From Listeria welshimeri serovar 6b str. SLCC5334 (GTDB lineage: Bacteria; Bacillota; Bacilli; Lactobacillales; Listeriaceae): a DNA stretch of 64,000 nucleotides. This document shows, piece by piece, positions 1 to 9,148 of the stretch; position 1 is the first letter of the stretch, and each line of letters opens with the position of its first letter. The DNA lies in the NCBI RefSeq assembly GCF_000060285.1, contig NC_008555.1, positions 1,488,001 through 1,552,000 of the forward strand. The letters are read 5' to 3'. A program made the translations under genes and the position numbers. The notes beneath the pieces are model-generated. The model was not told the DNA's origin. It searched no databases and saw only the letters and a program-made list of their open reading frames with translations.

Positions 1-1011
1 TTGTTTGAAATGAATCTTATTCACACCATCTACTTTTCTAAGCCCTAGAAACATCTCTTCTTCCATTTTTTCTTTTAAAGTCAGTTCTTTTTGTTGGAAT
101 GTAGGTAGTTGATTTTCCTGTAATGGTTCCATGTATTTTTTTATTGGACCGAAATTACTATAACGTGTGTCGCCAATGTAACCATGTGCGCCGGCGCCAA
201 AACCATAATAGTGTTCGTTGCTCCAGTAAGTAATATTGTGTTTACTTTGAAATCCTTCTTTTGCAAAATTACTAATTTCATATTGCTTGCGATTATTTTT
301 TTCCATTTCATTTAATAGTAAATCATACATGTTTGCTTCTGCATCTTGGCCGGGTAAGAATAATTTCCCTTTTTGCATAAGATTATAAAAAATCGTTTTG
401 GGCTCAATAATTAGCGAATAAGCTGAGTAGTGCGGTAAATCGAGATCAATTGCTTGTTTTAGGGTATCTTTAAAGTCTGCTTCTTTTTGACCAGGCAAGC
501 TAAAAATCAAGTCAATACTTACATTTTCGAACCCGATTTTGCGCATATTTTCAACTGATTGATAGACATCTTTTACAGTATGAATGCGACCAATTTTTTT
601 GAGAAGTTCATTGTTGAAGCTTTGAACTCCCATACTGATACGATTAACGCCATGATCTTGCATGGTTTGTACTTTGGATAATGAAAGATCACCTGGATTT
701 GCTTCAAAGGAAAATTCGATATCTTTTTTTAGAGGTAGTATGTCTTGAATAGCCGTGCAAAGTCTCGCAATTTGGGCTTCATTCAAGGTTGTCGGTGTCC
801 CGCCGCCAACAAAGACAGTATCGACTGGCGCAATAGGTCCCTTTGCAGCAGTTAATTCCATTTCTTTAATTAGTAAATCTACGTATTCGTCGACCGGTTG
901 TCCCTCTAAGAATACTTTATTAAAATCGCAGTAATAGCAAATATGTTCGCAAAACGGAATATGGATATATACCGCCGAACTTTCATTACTCGATTGATTC
1001 ATATTTATCAT
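1..1011 (-). CDS. hemW: Radical SAM protein HemW (coproporphyrinogen III oxidase-like), 3' end beyond window
   Basis: HemN/HemW family radical SAM protein. The family is annotated as oxygen-independent coproporphyrinogen oxidase, but HemW members act as heme chaperones. About 337 residues are visible and the C-terminus lies beyond base 1. The N-terminus carries YIHIPFCEHICYYCDF, the CxxxCxxC iron-sulfur/SAM motif, followed by FVGGGTPT and SMGVQSF, typical of the family. I chose ATG 1011 because AAGGA lies about 10 bases upstream; ATG 1002 is an in-frame alternative. It lies downstream of lepA on the same strand. In related genomes hrcA-grpE-dnaK-dnaJ follow. A terminator-like hairpin sits in its leader. 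Confidence 0.93.
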   Translation of the reverse strand, partial: MINMNQSSNESSAVYIHIPFCEHICYYCDFNKVFLEGQPVDEYVDLLIKEMELTAAKGPIAPVDTVFVGGGTPTTLNEAQIARLCTAIQDILPLKKDIEFSFEANPGDLSLSKVQTMQDHGVNRISMGVQSFNNELLKKIGRIHTVKDVYQSVENMRKIGFENVSIDLIFSLPGQKEADFKDTLKQAIDLDLPHYSAYSLIIEPKTIFYNLMQKGKLFLPGQDAEANMYDLLLNEMEKNNRKQYEISNFAKEGFQSKHNITYWSNEHYYGFGAGAHGYIGDTRYSNFGPIKKYMEPLQENQLPTFQQKELTLKEKMEEEMFLGLRKVDGVNKIHFKQ

Positions 1012-1034
1012 TATTATCAATTCCTTGCACTAAA

Positions 1035-1062
1035 AATTGGCTTCTTTGTCCATTAGCCAGTT
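1035..1062 (-). terminator. Terminator-like hairpin in the hemW leader
   Basis: On the minus strand AACTGGCT pairs with AGCCAATT (one C-A mismatch) around a 12-base loop and is followed by TTTTT. It lies about 25 bases before the hemW start, so it could be a weak attenuator or only a 5' stabilising hairpin. The rest of the 240-base gap between hemW and lepA holds no convincing gene; it is AT-rich and contains the lepA terminator at its other end. Confidence 0.35.
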
Positions 1063-1206
1063 TAACATATTTTTAAGTATTTATGTGGGAGATTCACTTA
1101 TCGAGCTAATAATCTTATCATCAATAATTAGAATGTTCCTTTTTGTTTCAATACATTATTTTATAGGTTATATCAGTATAGATTTTAAATAAGCTGTATT
1201 CTATAT

Positions 1207-1248
1207 AAAAAAGTTGTGCTGAAAATATAAAATCTCCGCACAACTTTT
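1207..1248 (-). terminator. lepA intrinsic terminator
   Basis: An 11-bp perfect stem (AAAAGTTGTGC with GCACAACTTTT) and an 18-base loop, followed on the minus strand by a run of six T. It lies just beyond the lepA stop codon. Confidence 0.8.
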
Positions 1249-1252
1249 GTTA

Positions 1253-3079
1253 TTATTTTGATTCATCCATTTTTAAGATTGCCATGAAGGCTTCTTGAGG
1301 AACTTCAACTGACCCAATTTGTTTCATTCGTTTTTTACCTTCTTTTTGTTTCTCTAAAAGTTTTCTTTTACGCGATACATCCCCACCATAGCATTTTGCA
1401 AGTACGTTTTTACGAAGTGCTTTAATAGTGGAACGAGAAACAATTTTTGTTGCAATTGCTGCTTGAATTGGGACTTCAAATTGTTGTCTAGGAATAAGTT
1501 CTTTTAGTTTTTCTACGATAATTTTTCCACGCTCGTAAGCAAAATCACGATGAACAATAAAGCTTAAAGCATCGACTTTTTCTGCGTTCAATAGAATATC
1601 CATTTTCACAAGTTTAGAAGCTTTATAGCCAATTAATTCATAATCAAAAGAAGCATAGCCTTTTGTAGATGATTTTAATTGGTCGAAGAAGTCGTATACT
1701 ATTTCAGATAGTGGAATTTCGTACACAATACTTACTCGAATATCATCCAGGTACTCCATCGTAATGAAGTTACCCCGTTTGTTTTGTGCAAGTTCCATTA
1801 CCGCACCAACATAATCATTTGGCACCATAACAGTTGCTTTTACATAAGGCTCTTCTACACTTTCAATGACACCAGGTTCAGGCATGTCTGCTGGATTATC
1901 AACCACAATATTAGATCCATCTGTCAAATTCACATGATAGATTACGCTTGGTGCAGTAGTAATTAAGTCTATATTAAATTCGCGCTCGATTCTTTCTTGA
2001 ATAATTTCCATGTGTAACAACCCTAAGAACCCACAACGGAATCCAAAACCTAATGCTTGAGAAGTTTCTGCTTCAAATTGTAAAGCCGAATCATTTAGTT
2101 CAAGCTTTTCAAGTGCATCACGCAAATCATTATACTTAGAAGAATCAATTGGATAAAGACCACAATATACCATTGGATTTAATTTACGATAACCATCTAG
2201 TGCTTCTTCCGCTGGATTATTCGCAAGTGTGATAGTATCACCAACTCGAGTATCTCCAACATTTTTGATGGCTGCTGTTAAATACCCTACATCACCAACA
2301 AGTAGCTCATCTCGCGGTGTTGCCTTTGGTGAAAAAACACCTACTTCGGTCACTTCAAATTCTTTGCCATTCGACATCATTTTTATTCTGTCGCCAGCCT
2401 TTACAACGCCGTCCATGATACGAATATTGGCAATAACACCGCGATACGCATCAAAAACAGAGTCGAAAATGAGCGCTTTTAGTGGTTTATTTACATCACC
2501 AGATGGCTCAGGAACTTTTTCAACAATTTGTTCTAGAATGTCTTCAATACCAATACCAGATTTTGCAGAAGCAAGTACAGCGTCAGAAGCATCTAAACCA
2601 ATGACATCTTCAATTTCTGCACGAACGCGTTCTGGGTCAGCTGCTGGCAAATCAATTTTATTTATTACTGGTAAGATTTCTAAATCATTGTCTAGTGCTA
2701 AATAAACATTGGCAAGGGTTTGTGCTTCAATTCCTTGCGCAGCATCTACAACAAGGATTGCTCCCTCACATGCAGCTAAACTTCTTGATACTTCATAGGT
2801 AAAATCGACATGCCCAGGCGTATCAATTAAATGAAAGATATAAGTTTCCCCGTCTTTTGCTTTATATTTTAATTGTACAGCATTTAATTTTATGGTTATC
2901 CCGCGTTCACGTTCTAAATCCATCGAATCTAGTAGCTGATTTTTCATTTCACGATGCGTTAAAGCACCAGTTTGTTCTAAAATCCGATCAGCGAGTGTAG
3001 ATTTACCATGATCTATGTGCGCGATAATCGAAAAGTTTCTAATTTTCTTTTGTCTTGCATTCATTTCTTCTTTGTTCAT
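1253..3079 (-). CDS. lepA: Elongation factor 4 (LepA), ribosomal back-translocase GTPase
   Basis: Translational GTPase LepA/EF4, which acts on stalled or mistranslocated ribosomes. At 608 residues it has the normal family length. The G domain shows AHIDHGKST (G1, near residue 20), DTPGHVDF (G3) and NKIDLP (G4). Domain II and the EF-G-like domains follow, and the basic C-terminal domain ends with [17 protein letters not shown], the family signature. ATG 3079 has AGGAG 8 bases upstream. A promoter at 3135-3163 drives it and hemW lies downstream. It is transcribed divergently from rpsT. Confidence 0.98.
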   Translation of the reverse strand: MNKEEMNARQKKIRNFSIIAHIDHGKSTLADRILEQTGALTHREMKNQLLDSMDLERERGITIKLNAVQLKYKAKDGETYIFHLIDTPGHVDFTYEVSRSLAACEGAILVVDAAQGIEAQTLANVYLALDNDLEILPVINKIDLPAADPERVRAEIEDVIGLDASDAVLASAKSGIGIEDILEQIVEKVPEPSGDVNKPLKALIFDSVFDAYRGVIANIRIMDGVVKAGDRIKMMSNGKEFEVTEVGVFSPKATPRDELLVGDVGYLTAAIKNVGDTRVGDTITLANNPAEEALDGYRKLNPMVYCGLYPIDSSKYNDLRDALEKLELNDSALQFEAETSQALGFGFRCGFLGLLHMEIIQERIEREFNIDLITTAPSVIYHVNLTDGSNIVVDNPADMPEPGVIESVEEPYVKATVMVPNDYVGAVMELAQNKRGNFITMEYLDDIRVSIVYEIPLSEIVYDFFDQLKSSTKGYASFDYELIGYKASKLVKMDILLNAEKVDALSFIVHRDFAYERGKIIVEKLKELIPRQQFEVPIQAAIATKIVSRSTIKALRKNVLAKCYGGDVSRKRKLLEKQKEGKKRMKQIGSVEVPQEAFMAILKMDESK

Positions 3080-3134
3080 TTCCCCAGCTCCTGATTAGAA
3101 CTCATCGCATAAATCCGATGGCAAGCTATCCTTG

Positions 3135-3163
3135 ATTATATCAGTAGAACGCTTAACATTCAA
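3135..3163 (-). promoter_or_regulatory. lepA promoter (SigA type)
   Basis: Minus strand TTGAAT, 17-base spacer, TATAAT, with TGA directly before the -10 (extended -10). It sits 56 bases upstream of the lepA start. Confidence 0.7.
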
Positions 3164-3213
3164 TGACTTCTTTATTAAATACAGATAAATTTAAAATAAA
3201 ATAGAAAGTATTA

Positions 3214-3242
3214 TTGCAATATGGCTGTGATTTCGGTATAAT
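3214..3242 (+). promoter_or_regulatory. rpsT promoter (SigA type)
   Basis: TTGCAA, 17-base spacer, TATAAT. A second TATAAT with an upstream TGA lies at 3257-3262 and could be an alternative extended -10 promoter. The leader to the rpsT start is about 75 bases. Confidence 0.7.
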
Positions 3243-3323
3243 AGCATTTGTTCTGATATAATTTAAAAAGGTATGTTATATGAAATAAATACTACCTCAT
3301 TAGTTTGGACGGAGGTGAATGGA

Positions 3324-3578
3324 ATGCCAAATATTAAATCTGCAATTAAACGTGTAAAAACTGCTGACACTCGCAACAGCCGTAATGCATCTCAACGTTC
3401 TGCAATGCGTACTGCAATCAAAAAATTTGATGAAGCAGCTGCAAACAATGCGGACAACGCAAAAGATCTTTACGTAGAAGCATCGAAAAAATTAGATAGC
3501 GCTGTGAGCAAAGGTTTGATTCACAAAAACAATGCTGCTCGCAACAAATCTCGCTTAGCTGCTAAATTAGCTAAATAA
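3324..3578 (+). CDS. rpsT: 30S ribosomal protein S20
   Basis: Ribosomal protein bS20, which binds 16S rRNA early in 30S assembly. It has 84 residues and is rich in Ala, Lys and Arg, beginning [12 protein letters not shown]. The frame is open upstream to 3273, but ATG 3324 is preceded by a strong GGAGGTGA and matches the family N-terminus, so the longer reading is rejected. It is a monocistronic gene between its own promoter and terminator, convergent with holA and divergent from lepA. Confidence 0.98.
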   Translation: MPNIKSAIKRVKTADTRNSRNASQRSAMRTAIKKFDEAAANNADNAKDLYVEASKKLDSAVSKGLIHKNNAARNKSRLAAKLAK

Positions 3579-3596
3579 TACCGATTATGGTATAAA

Positions 3597-3624
3597 ACAT
3601 CACACCTTGTGTGGTGTTTTTTAT
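3597..3624 (+). terminator. rpsT intrinsic terminator
   Basis: A 9-bp stem (ACATCACAC with GTGTGGTGT) and a 3-base loop, followed by a T-rich tract, 19 bases after the rpsT stop. Confidence 0.85.
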
Positions 3625-3627
3625 TTT

Positions 3628-3662
3628 TTAAAAATAGCTTTGTCTTTAGTGACAAAGCTATT
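3628..3662 (-). terminator. holA intrinsic terminator
   Basis: A 12-bp perfect stem (AATAGCTTTGTC with GACAAAGCTATT) and a 6-base loop. On the minus strand T-rich sequence follows. It lies directly beside the holA stop and back to back with the rpsT terminator. Confidence 0.85.
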
Positions 3663-3664
3663 CT

Positions 3665-4696
3665 CTATACTGTTTTTTGTCGATTATCTTGTAATTCGAA
3701 TAAAAACCATTCTAATTTCTGTTCTTTATCACCAAAACCAGTTTTCATCTCAAAATCTATTTCAGCTAATCGCTTTAAAGCACGATTTAATTGAAGTTCC
3801 GAGAAATTTTTTGCTTGTTTTGATGCTAATTTCACACGAAACGGATGTACTTTTAATTTAGTGGCAGCTTGTTGTTGTGAATAACCTTGTTGTTCTAATA
3901 GCTTTAATTGATTTAACAAACGGAATTGGCTAGAAATTAACGCCAATATTTTGATGGGTTCCTCTTTTTGTTTTAATAAATCATAATAAATTCTAAGCGC
4001 TCCACTAATATCCATTGCAATCATCTTGTCGAGTAGCAAAAAGATATTTTGTTCTAGTGACCGAACAACTAAAGATTCTACATTTTGAATTGTAATTTTT
4101 TTGGAATCAAAACAGTACAACATTAATTTTTGTAATTCATTCATGGCAGTAGTTAACTGACCGCTAGTGAGTTCAATGAGCCTGATAATAGCTTCTTGTT
4201 CCATTTGCATGTTGTTTTCGGTTAGTTTTGCTTCAAGCCATTTCTTTAGTTCATTTTCATTTGGCCGCTTTGCTTCTATTACTGTAGCCGTTTTTTTGAG
4301 TAATTTTGTAAGCTTTTTACGTTCATCTAACTTCTCTACACGTGCGACAAAACATAAAACAGAATAGTCTACTGGTTCATTTAGATAAGCTTCTAATTTC
4401 GCCGTATCATGTTCGACTTTATTTTTACTTTTTTCTGAGGTCAAAAAGATGGGATTATTAGCCATTACTAAACGTTTATCACCAAAAAAAGGCATGCTCT
4501 CTGCTTCTTGAATAACCATTTCAACCGGCATTTCTTCTAAATCTAAATTAGCATAATTAAACTCAACTTCTTCACCATCTAAAATATTATCGATTAAAAG
4601 TTGCTTTGTTTCGTTAATAATATAATCTTCTGTCCCAATAATTAAATATACAGGAGCTATTTTTTTCGAGCGTATCTGTTTCCATTCTGGCAGCAT
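3665..4696 (-). CDS. holA: DNA polymerase III subunit delta
   Basis: Delta subunit of the clamp loader, which opens the DnaN sliding clamp. It has 343 residues, normal for Firmicute HolA (YqeN). The N-terminus reads PVYLIIGTEDYIINE, the degenerate AAA+ start of the family, and the C-terminal half has the helical collar domain. ATG 4696 has GAGG 8 bases upstream. It follows comEC on the same strand, as in Bacillus, and is ended by a strong terminator. Confidence 0.93.
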   Translation of the reverse strand: MLPEWKQIRSKKIAPVYLIIGTEDYIINETKQLLIDNILDGEEVEFNYANLDLEEMPVEMVIQEAESMPFFGDKRLVMANNPIFLTSEKSKNKVEHDTAKLEAYLNEPVDYSVLCFVARVEKLDERKKLTKLLKKTATVIEAKRPNENELKKWLEAKLTENNMQMEQEAIIRLIELTSGQLTTAMNELQKLMLYCFDSKKITIQNVESLVVRSLEQNIFLLLDKMIAMDISGALRIYYDLLKQKEEPIKILALISSQFRLLNQLKLLEQQGYSQQQAATKLKVHPFRVKLASKQAKNFSELQLNRALKRLAEIDFEMKTGFGDKEQKLEWFLFELQDNRQKTV

Positions 4697-4763
4697 AAAT
4701 TTCGCCTCACTTCACTCTTATTTCTCTTTCTATGGTAAAACATGAAATAAGAGATAGCAAGTT

Positions 4764-7004
4764 TTATTTCAGTGTCGTTTCAAAGCCTTGTCCAAAGGTA
4801 TAGATTATTTCCCCTTGTAAATCTGTTCGCAAAATCTTTACATTTGCTTCTTCTAGTGTATTCAAAGTTACTTCATGGGGATGGCCAAAACGATTTTTTA
4901 CTCCGCAAGAAATAACTGCTAAGCTTGGTTTTACTTTTTGGATAAATTCTATTGATGTAGACGTTTTGCTTCCATGATGACCTACTTTCAAAATATCAGC
5001 TTTAATGCCCTTGTCTAAAATAGCCTTTTCACCTTCCGCTTCTAAATCACCAGTAAACAACCATATCTTATTATCTAATGTTGCTTTTATAACAATCGAA
5101 TCATTATTACTACCCTCACCAGCTTTCACCGGGTATAAACACTCAAACTTATTCTTATCTACTTGCCACTTAGCTCCAGCTAAAATAATAGTACGCTTTA
5201 CTTCCGGCATAACGGCAAGTGTGTCTTTCATTATAGCTTTAGTATCAGCGCCTTTTGCAAAAACAAGCTCTTTGATAATGATGTTTTTCTGTAAGTCATC
5301 AAGCCCCTCCATATGATCTGCATCACTATGCGTAATAATTACTTTATCAAGACTATTAATTCCTTTTGATTTTAGAACAGGAGTAAGTGTGCTTCCACCA
5401 ATTGTAAATGGTTTGCGTTTTTTTGCCCAATTTTCTTTTTCAAATGGTAGTTGTCCACCAGTATCAATTAGATAGTTACCTGCATTATTTGGTAATTGAA
5501 TTAATATACTGTCACCTTGTCCAATATCAATAAAACTGACTTTTCCACTAAAATTAAAACTAGCGATGTAACATAATGCGCAAAAGCAAAATAGAAGTCC
5601 CAGCGGAAACTTATTTTTTTGCCATCGATAAAAAAGTAATAATATAGTCAAAATCATTAAAATGAGTATTAATGTATTTGGCCTTCCAGTAACAATTGTT
5701 TGATAAGGGATTTGCGCAAAAATATTTGTTATCTTTTCCATTAATTGGATGATAAAAATGAGCAATGATTCAGGCATGTTTAGGAATGCGGGGAATATAA
5801 GAGAAATAAAAAACACTACAAAACAACTTGGTAATATTATAACTGTAAAAATGGGCACATAAAGTAAATTAAAGAAAATCCCAGCCCAAGAAAATGAATA
5901 AAAATGATACATCATTACAACAGAAGACATCATAGTGGATATAAGAGATATAGCAAATGACTTAGCAAATGGGTTTTGCTGTTTTGTCAATATTTGGCGT
6001 GATGATAAAATAATACCAAATGACACGGCATAAGAAAGTTGAAAACCAACTTCGTAAATAACATATGGTTGTAGTATAAAAAATAAAATGAATGATAAAC
6101 AAATAACAGAGAAAGCACTAAATTTAGTACTATATTTCTCGGATAACAAAAGTAATGCCGTCATGGTCGCTGCTCTAATAACTGGCGGATTTGCTCCTGT
6201 AAGAATAGCGTAGAAAGGTAGAAAAACTAGCAAAAATATTATAGCTCGTTCACGTGTCATACCGAATTTTAGCAATAAAAAATAAATGGCTCCAATCAAG
6301 AGATTAACATGAAGCCCTGAAATCGCTAATAGATGAACAACTCCCATTTGTTGGTAGGCTTCATACATTTCAGGCGAAAAACCATTGTTTTCACCAGTAA
6401 TTAATGCAAGAAAATAAGGACTGACTATTGGAGAAATATTGTTTGAAAGATACTTTATTATGGTTAATCTGATATTTTGCATACGCATTAATGGAGAAGG
6501 ATCAAAATGTTCAGTGATATAAAGCGAGTTGGCCTGGAGTATAAAATTAATGTTTTGATGTTTAAGGTAAGTTTGATAATTAAATTGATTCTGGTTGCGA
6601 TTAATTGGAGGAGTTTCTAAATTGCCAGATAGAGAAATAAACTGACCGTATCTGAGTTTTGTCAGATTTTGCTGTTCTTTTTCTGAGTTAATTTTGTAAG
6701 TTAATTGAATTTTTTCTTTATTGCATCTTACTACAGCTTGAAAGCTATCACCATCTACTTTTAAATCATTAATTATTTGACAACTTCCGTTAAATTCAGT
6801 TGCTTTCCAAGATGATATATTCGATTTTTCTACAAAAAATAAAAAACAACAGCATAGGAGATAAACGAAGATAAAGAGAAGAATTATTTTGGATTTTTTC
6901 ATAAATGCGATTAAGCCGAGCAAACAAATACATATGGGAACGAATGAGCTTGTGAAAGATGTACAAATAATAGCTAAAACTACACTAGCTAAATATCGCT
7001 CGAT
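4764..7004 (-). CDS. comEC: ComEC/Rec2 DNA uptake channel
   Basis: Polytopic inner-membrane protein that carries single-stranded DNA into the cell. In L. monocytogenes the Com apparatus is also needed for phagosomal escape. The order is an N-terminal OB-like domain, a central competence domain with about eight hydrophobic segments (signature LAISGLHVNLL), then a metallo-beta-lactamase-like domain with THSDADHMEGL and VGHHGSKTS. The first ATG/GTG/TTG-type codon in frame is TTG 6923 (719 residues), with ATG 6902 after it. However, a strong AGGGAGGGG at 7010-7018 sits 5 bases before an in-frame ATC at 7004, and translation from there adds 27 hydrophobic residues (746 in total), giving the expected membrane N-terminus. 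I therefore favour ATC 7004 as a non-canonical start. The end and identity are certain; the start is tentative. Confidence 0.85.
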   Translation of the reverse strand: MERYLASVVLAIICTSFTSSFVPICICLLGLIAFMKKSKIILLFIFVYLLCCCFLFFVEKSNISSWKATEFNGSCQIINDLKVDGDSFQAVVRCNKEKIQLTYKINSEKEQQNLTKLRYGQFISLSGNLETPPINRNQNQFNYQTYLKHQNINFILQANSLYITEHFDPSPLMRMQNIRLTIIKYLSNNISPIVSPYFLALITGENNGFSPEMYEAYQQMGVVHLLAISGLHVNLLIGAIYFLLLKFGMTRERAIIFLLVFLPFYAILTGANPPVIRAATMTALLLLSEKYSTKFSAFSVICLSFILFFILQPYVIYEVGFQLSYAVSFGIILSSRQILTKQQNPFAKSFAISLISTMMSSVVMMYHFYSFSWAGIFFNLLYVPIFTVIILPSCFVVFFISLIFPAFLNMPESLLIFIIQLMEKITNIFAQIPYQTIVTGRPNTLILILMILTILLLFYRWQKNKFPLGLLFCFCALCYIASFNFSGKVSFIDIGQGDSILIQLPNNAGNYLIDTGGQLPFEKENWAKKRKPFTIGGSTLTPVLKSKGINSLDKVIITHSDADHMEGLDDLQKNIIIKELVFAKGADTKAIMKDTLAVMPEVKRTIILAGAKWQVDKNKFECLYPVKAGEGSNNDSIVIKATLDNKIWLFTGDLEAEGEKAILDKGIKADILKVGHHGSKTSTSIEFIQKVKPSLAVISCGVKNRFGHPHEVTLNTLEEANVKILRTDLQGEIIYTFGQGFETTLK

Positions 7005-7020
7005 AACGTCCCCTCCCTAT

Positions 7021-7581
7021 TTAGTTTAATTTCTCTGAGATTTTCAGATAAAGTTGTTCTGCCTTTTCGGGTTCAATATTTATTTCTGCTGCTGCTTCTT
7101 TTACCAAGGTATGCATTTTTTCTGCATTCCAATTATTTATTTGTAGAACAGATTCATCAAATTCCACTTTTTGTAATTCGACACCAGCAATATTAAACAA
7201 TTCTAAGGCGTACGGGTGATTTTTGTAATCCTTAGCGAAATATACTTTCTTTATTCCTGCTTGGATTATAGATTTCGTACATGCAAGACAAGGGAAATGT
7301 GTGACATATAATTCTGCTCTATCTGTTGAAGCACCGAATTTGGCACATTGTAAGATTGCATTCATTTCTGCGTGTATCGTCCGGATACAGTGACCGTCTA
7401 CAACATAACAACCATGTTCTGCACAATGATCACCACCAGCGATTGACCCATTATATCCGCCTGCAATAATACGTTTATCGCGTACTATTGTTGCACCCAC
7501 CATTAATCTTGTACATGTACTTCTTGATGATATTAAATGACTTTGTGCCATAAAAAACTGATCCCATGCGATTCGTTGCAC
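7021..7581 (-). CDS. comEB: ComEB, deoxycytidylate (dCMP) deaminase family
   Basis: Zinc-dependent deaminase of the dCMP deaminase family. Its enzymatic role is dCMP to dUMP; in Bacillus it also affects polar placement of ComGA. It has 186 residues with the zinc and catalytic motifs TIHAEMNAI and PCLAC in order, plus an extra Cys/His set (DHCAEHGC) usual for this subgroup. The start is GTG 7581, with AGGGAG 8 bases upstream. It is the middle gene of comEA-comEB-comEC, with about 17 bases to the proposed comEC start. Confidence 0.94.
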   Translation of the reverse strand: MQRIAWDQFFMAQSHLISSRSTCTRLMVGATIVRDKRIIAGGYNGSIAGGDHCAEHGCYVVDGHCIRTIHAEMNAILQCAKFGASTDRAELYVTHFPCLACTKSIIQAGIKKVYFAKDYKNHPYALELFNIAGVELQKVEFDESVLQINNWNAEKMHTLVKEAAAEINIEPEKAEQLYLKISEKLN

Positions 7582-7652
7582 ATTAAAAACTCCCTTATGA
7601 TTTGATAAATATTAGTATAGGTGTTTATAAGGAAGTTCGTCAACCACTTTTA

Positions 7653-8258
7653 TTAATTAACATCCAAATATTCTTTGAGTTTCTCTACTGTTTTCTCTCC
7701 TATGCCAGATACATTTTTTAAGTCTTCAATTGTTTGATATAACCCTTCTTTTTCACGATACTCTATAATTGCAGTTGCTTTTGAATCGCCAATGCCTGGC
7801 ACTTGTTGTAAATCTGCTTTTGTTGCACTATTGATATTGATTTTCTCACCAGATGATGTGGCGCCATCTTCTGTTTTATTTACCGGTAGTTCTGGACCTT
7901 CTTCTCCTTTTTTATACACATAAATACTCATTTCGTCTTTTAGTTTTTCTGCTAAATTAAGTTTGCTATTGTCCGCTTCTCCAGTAAGCCCGCCAGCAAT
8001 TTTAACCACATCTTGTACTCTGGCATCAACTGGTAATTTATACACGCCTGGAGAGCGCACTGCTCCCTTGATATCGATGTAAATATCGTTCGATTTCTTT
8101 ACAGTTTCTTTTTCTGTCTTCTCTTCTTTGTTTACAGGTTGATTCGTGGTAATTTCTTCCGCCTGCTCTTCTGGTAAACAAACGTATATTAATATAACAC
8201 CAAAAATCGCAATAGCTATTAAAAAATAATTTTTGTGCTTTTTTAATAGTTCTATCAT
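7653..8258 (-). CDS. comEA: ComEA, DNA receptor for transformation
   Basis: Membrane-anchored double-stranded DNA receptor of the competence machine. It has 201 residues from ATG 8258, chosen because GGTG lies 6 bases upstream; the longer GTG at 8270 overlaps the ribosome binding site. One transmembrane segment lies near residues 11-27, then an acidic/Lys-rich linker, a SLBB domain (DIKGAVRSPGVYKL), and a C-terminal helix-hairpin-helix pair (ININSATKADLQQVPGIG and LKNVSGIGEKTVEKL). It is first in the comE operon. Confidence 0.95.
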   Translation of the reverse strand: MIELLKKHKNYFLIAIAIFGVILIYVCLPEEQAEEITTNQPVNKEEKTEKETVKKSNDIYIDIKGAVRSPGVYKLPVDARVQDVVKIAGGLTGEADNSKLNLAEKLKDEMSIYVYKKGEEGPELPVNKTEDGATSSGEKININSATKADLQQVPGIGDSKATAIIEYREKEGLYQTIEDLKNVSGIGEKTVEKLKEYLDVN

Positions 8259-8333
8259 CCATATCACCACCCTTAATTATATTATTCGCCATACTATTCT
8301 ATATTCCTTTTCTGGATTTTAAGCGAAAAATAT

Positions 8334-8370
8334 ATAAAAAAAAGAAAGTAATCATGAAAAATTACTTTCT
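8334..8370 (-). terminator. yqeM terminator upstream of the comE operon
   Basis: A 10-bp perfect stem (AGAAAGTAAT with ATTACTTTCT) and an 8-base loop, followed on the minus strand by a run of eight T. It overlaps the last codons of yqeM and separates that cluster from comEA. Confidence 0.8.
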
Positions 8371-9093
8371 AGCTACAAAAAAGATTCTTTCGCTTGTATT
8401 TGTTGGTTTTTCAAAGCCAAAATCAGCGTAAACCTCTATTTTAGTAAAATTATATTTTTTTAATAAATTTTCATAAGTTGTAATTGGATAGGTTCGTTCT
8501 TTGTGTAATTCATCTACCCGATTATACGTATCATTTTCTCCTAAAATATAAAATGTCAACTCATGTTCGACGGAATGTGGAAATTCTCCGGGAAATGAGT
8601 TCCAAATCGTAGAAATTTCTTCATCACTATCACCATAAGTATAATCTTTAAAACCTTGATCTATTTTAAAAACAGAATGGACATCAAATAAAAATAAGCC
8701 ATTGGGTTCTAAGTGAGTTGACACCGCTTGAATAGTTTCTTCTAATGCTTGCTCTGTCTCCAAATAATTAAGAGAATCACAAAAGCAAGTGACTACATCA
8801 AAGGATTGATTTAAAGCTAATTTTGACATGTCTTGCTCTAAAATAGGTAAATTTATTTCAGCAGCTGCGACTTTTTCTTTAGCAACTGCTACCATTTCTT
8901 TCGATAAATCTACGCCAGTTACTTGATGACCTAAAAAACTTAATCTTAACGCAAATTCCGCAGTACCACAGGCTAAATCAAGTACTTTTTTTGGAGAATC
9001 ATCAATAAACTCTGCTGAAAACTCTATCCATTCATCATAAAGTTCAGAATCCATAAGTCTGTCATAAAATCCTGGGAAATATTCATAACTCAT
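8362..9093 (-). CDS. yqeM: SAM-dependent methyltransferase YqeM
   Basis: Class I SAM-dependent methyltransferase of unknown substrate. It has 243 residues, with motif I VLDLACGTAEFALRLS near residue 40 and a VDLS acidic loop. ATG 9093 gives 8 bases from AAGGAG; ATG 9099 would leave only two bases. It is the last gene of the yqeG to yqeM cluster, as in Bacillus. The U-tract of the rsfS terminator touches its ribosome binding site. Confidence 0.88.
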   Translation of the reverse strand: MSYEYFPGFYDRLMDSELYDEWIEFSAEFIDDSPKKVLDLACGTAEFALRLSFLGHQVTGVDLSKEMVAVAKEKVAAAEINLPILEQDMSKLALNQSFDVVTCFCDSLNYLETEQALEETIQAVSTHLEPNGLFLFDVHSVFKIDQGFKDYTYGDSDEEISTIWNSFPGEFPHSVEHELTFYILGENDTYNRVDELHKERTYPITTYENLLKKYNFTKIEVYADFGFEKPTNTSERIFFVARK

Positions 9094-9107
9094 ATCCATT
9101 TCTCCTT

Positions 9108-9138
9108 AAAAAAACAGACGAGATTGTTCCCGCCTGTT
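9108..9138 (-). terminator. Intrinsic terminator between rsfS and yqeM
   Basis: A stem of about 10 bp with G-U pairs (AACAGGCG with CGTCTGTT at its base), followed on the minus strand by seven T. The T run is followed at once by AAGGAG, the yqeM ribosome binding site. Confidence 0.65.
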
Positions 9139-9148
9139 CGGTTAATTA

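Noticed and set aside
3607-3861. Plus-strand frames beginning at the rpsT terminator
   Set aside because: They run through a terminator pair and antisense to holA; no ribosome binding site.
8276-8281. TATAAT just before comEA
   Set aside because: Transcription from it would start inside the ribosome binding site.
8038-8292. Open frame of 84 codons over the comEA start
   Set aside because: It overlaps comEA in another frame and resembles no protein; the ribosome binding site serves ATG 8258.
8259-8342. ComK box upstream of comEA
   Set aside because: Only TTTT-N5-AAAA and AAAA-N5-AAAA arrangements were found, not the paired AAAA-N5-TTTT of ComK sites.
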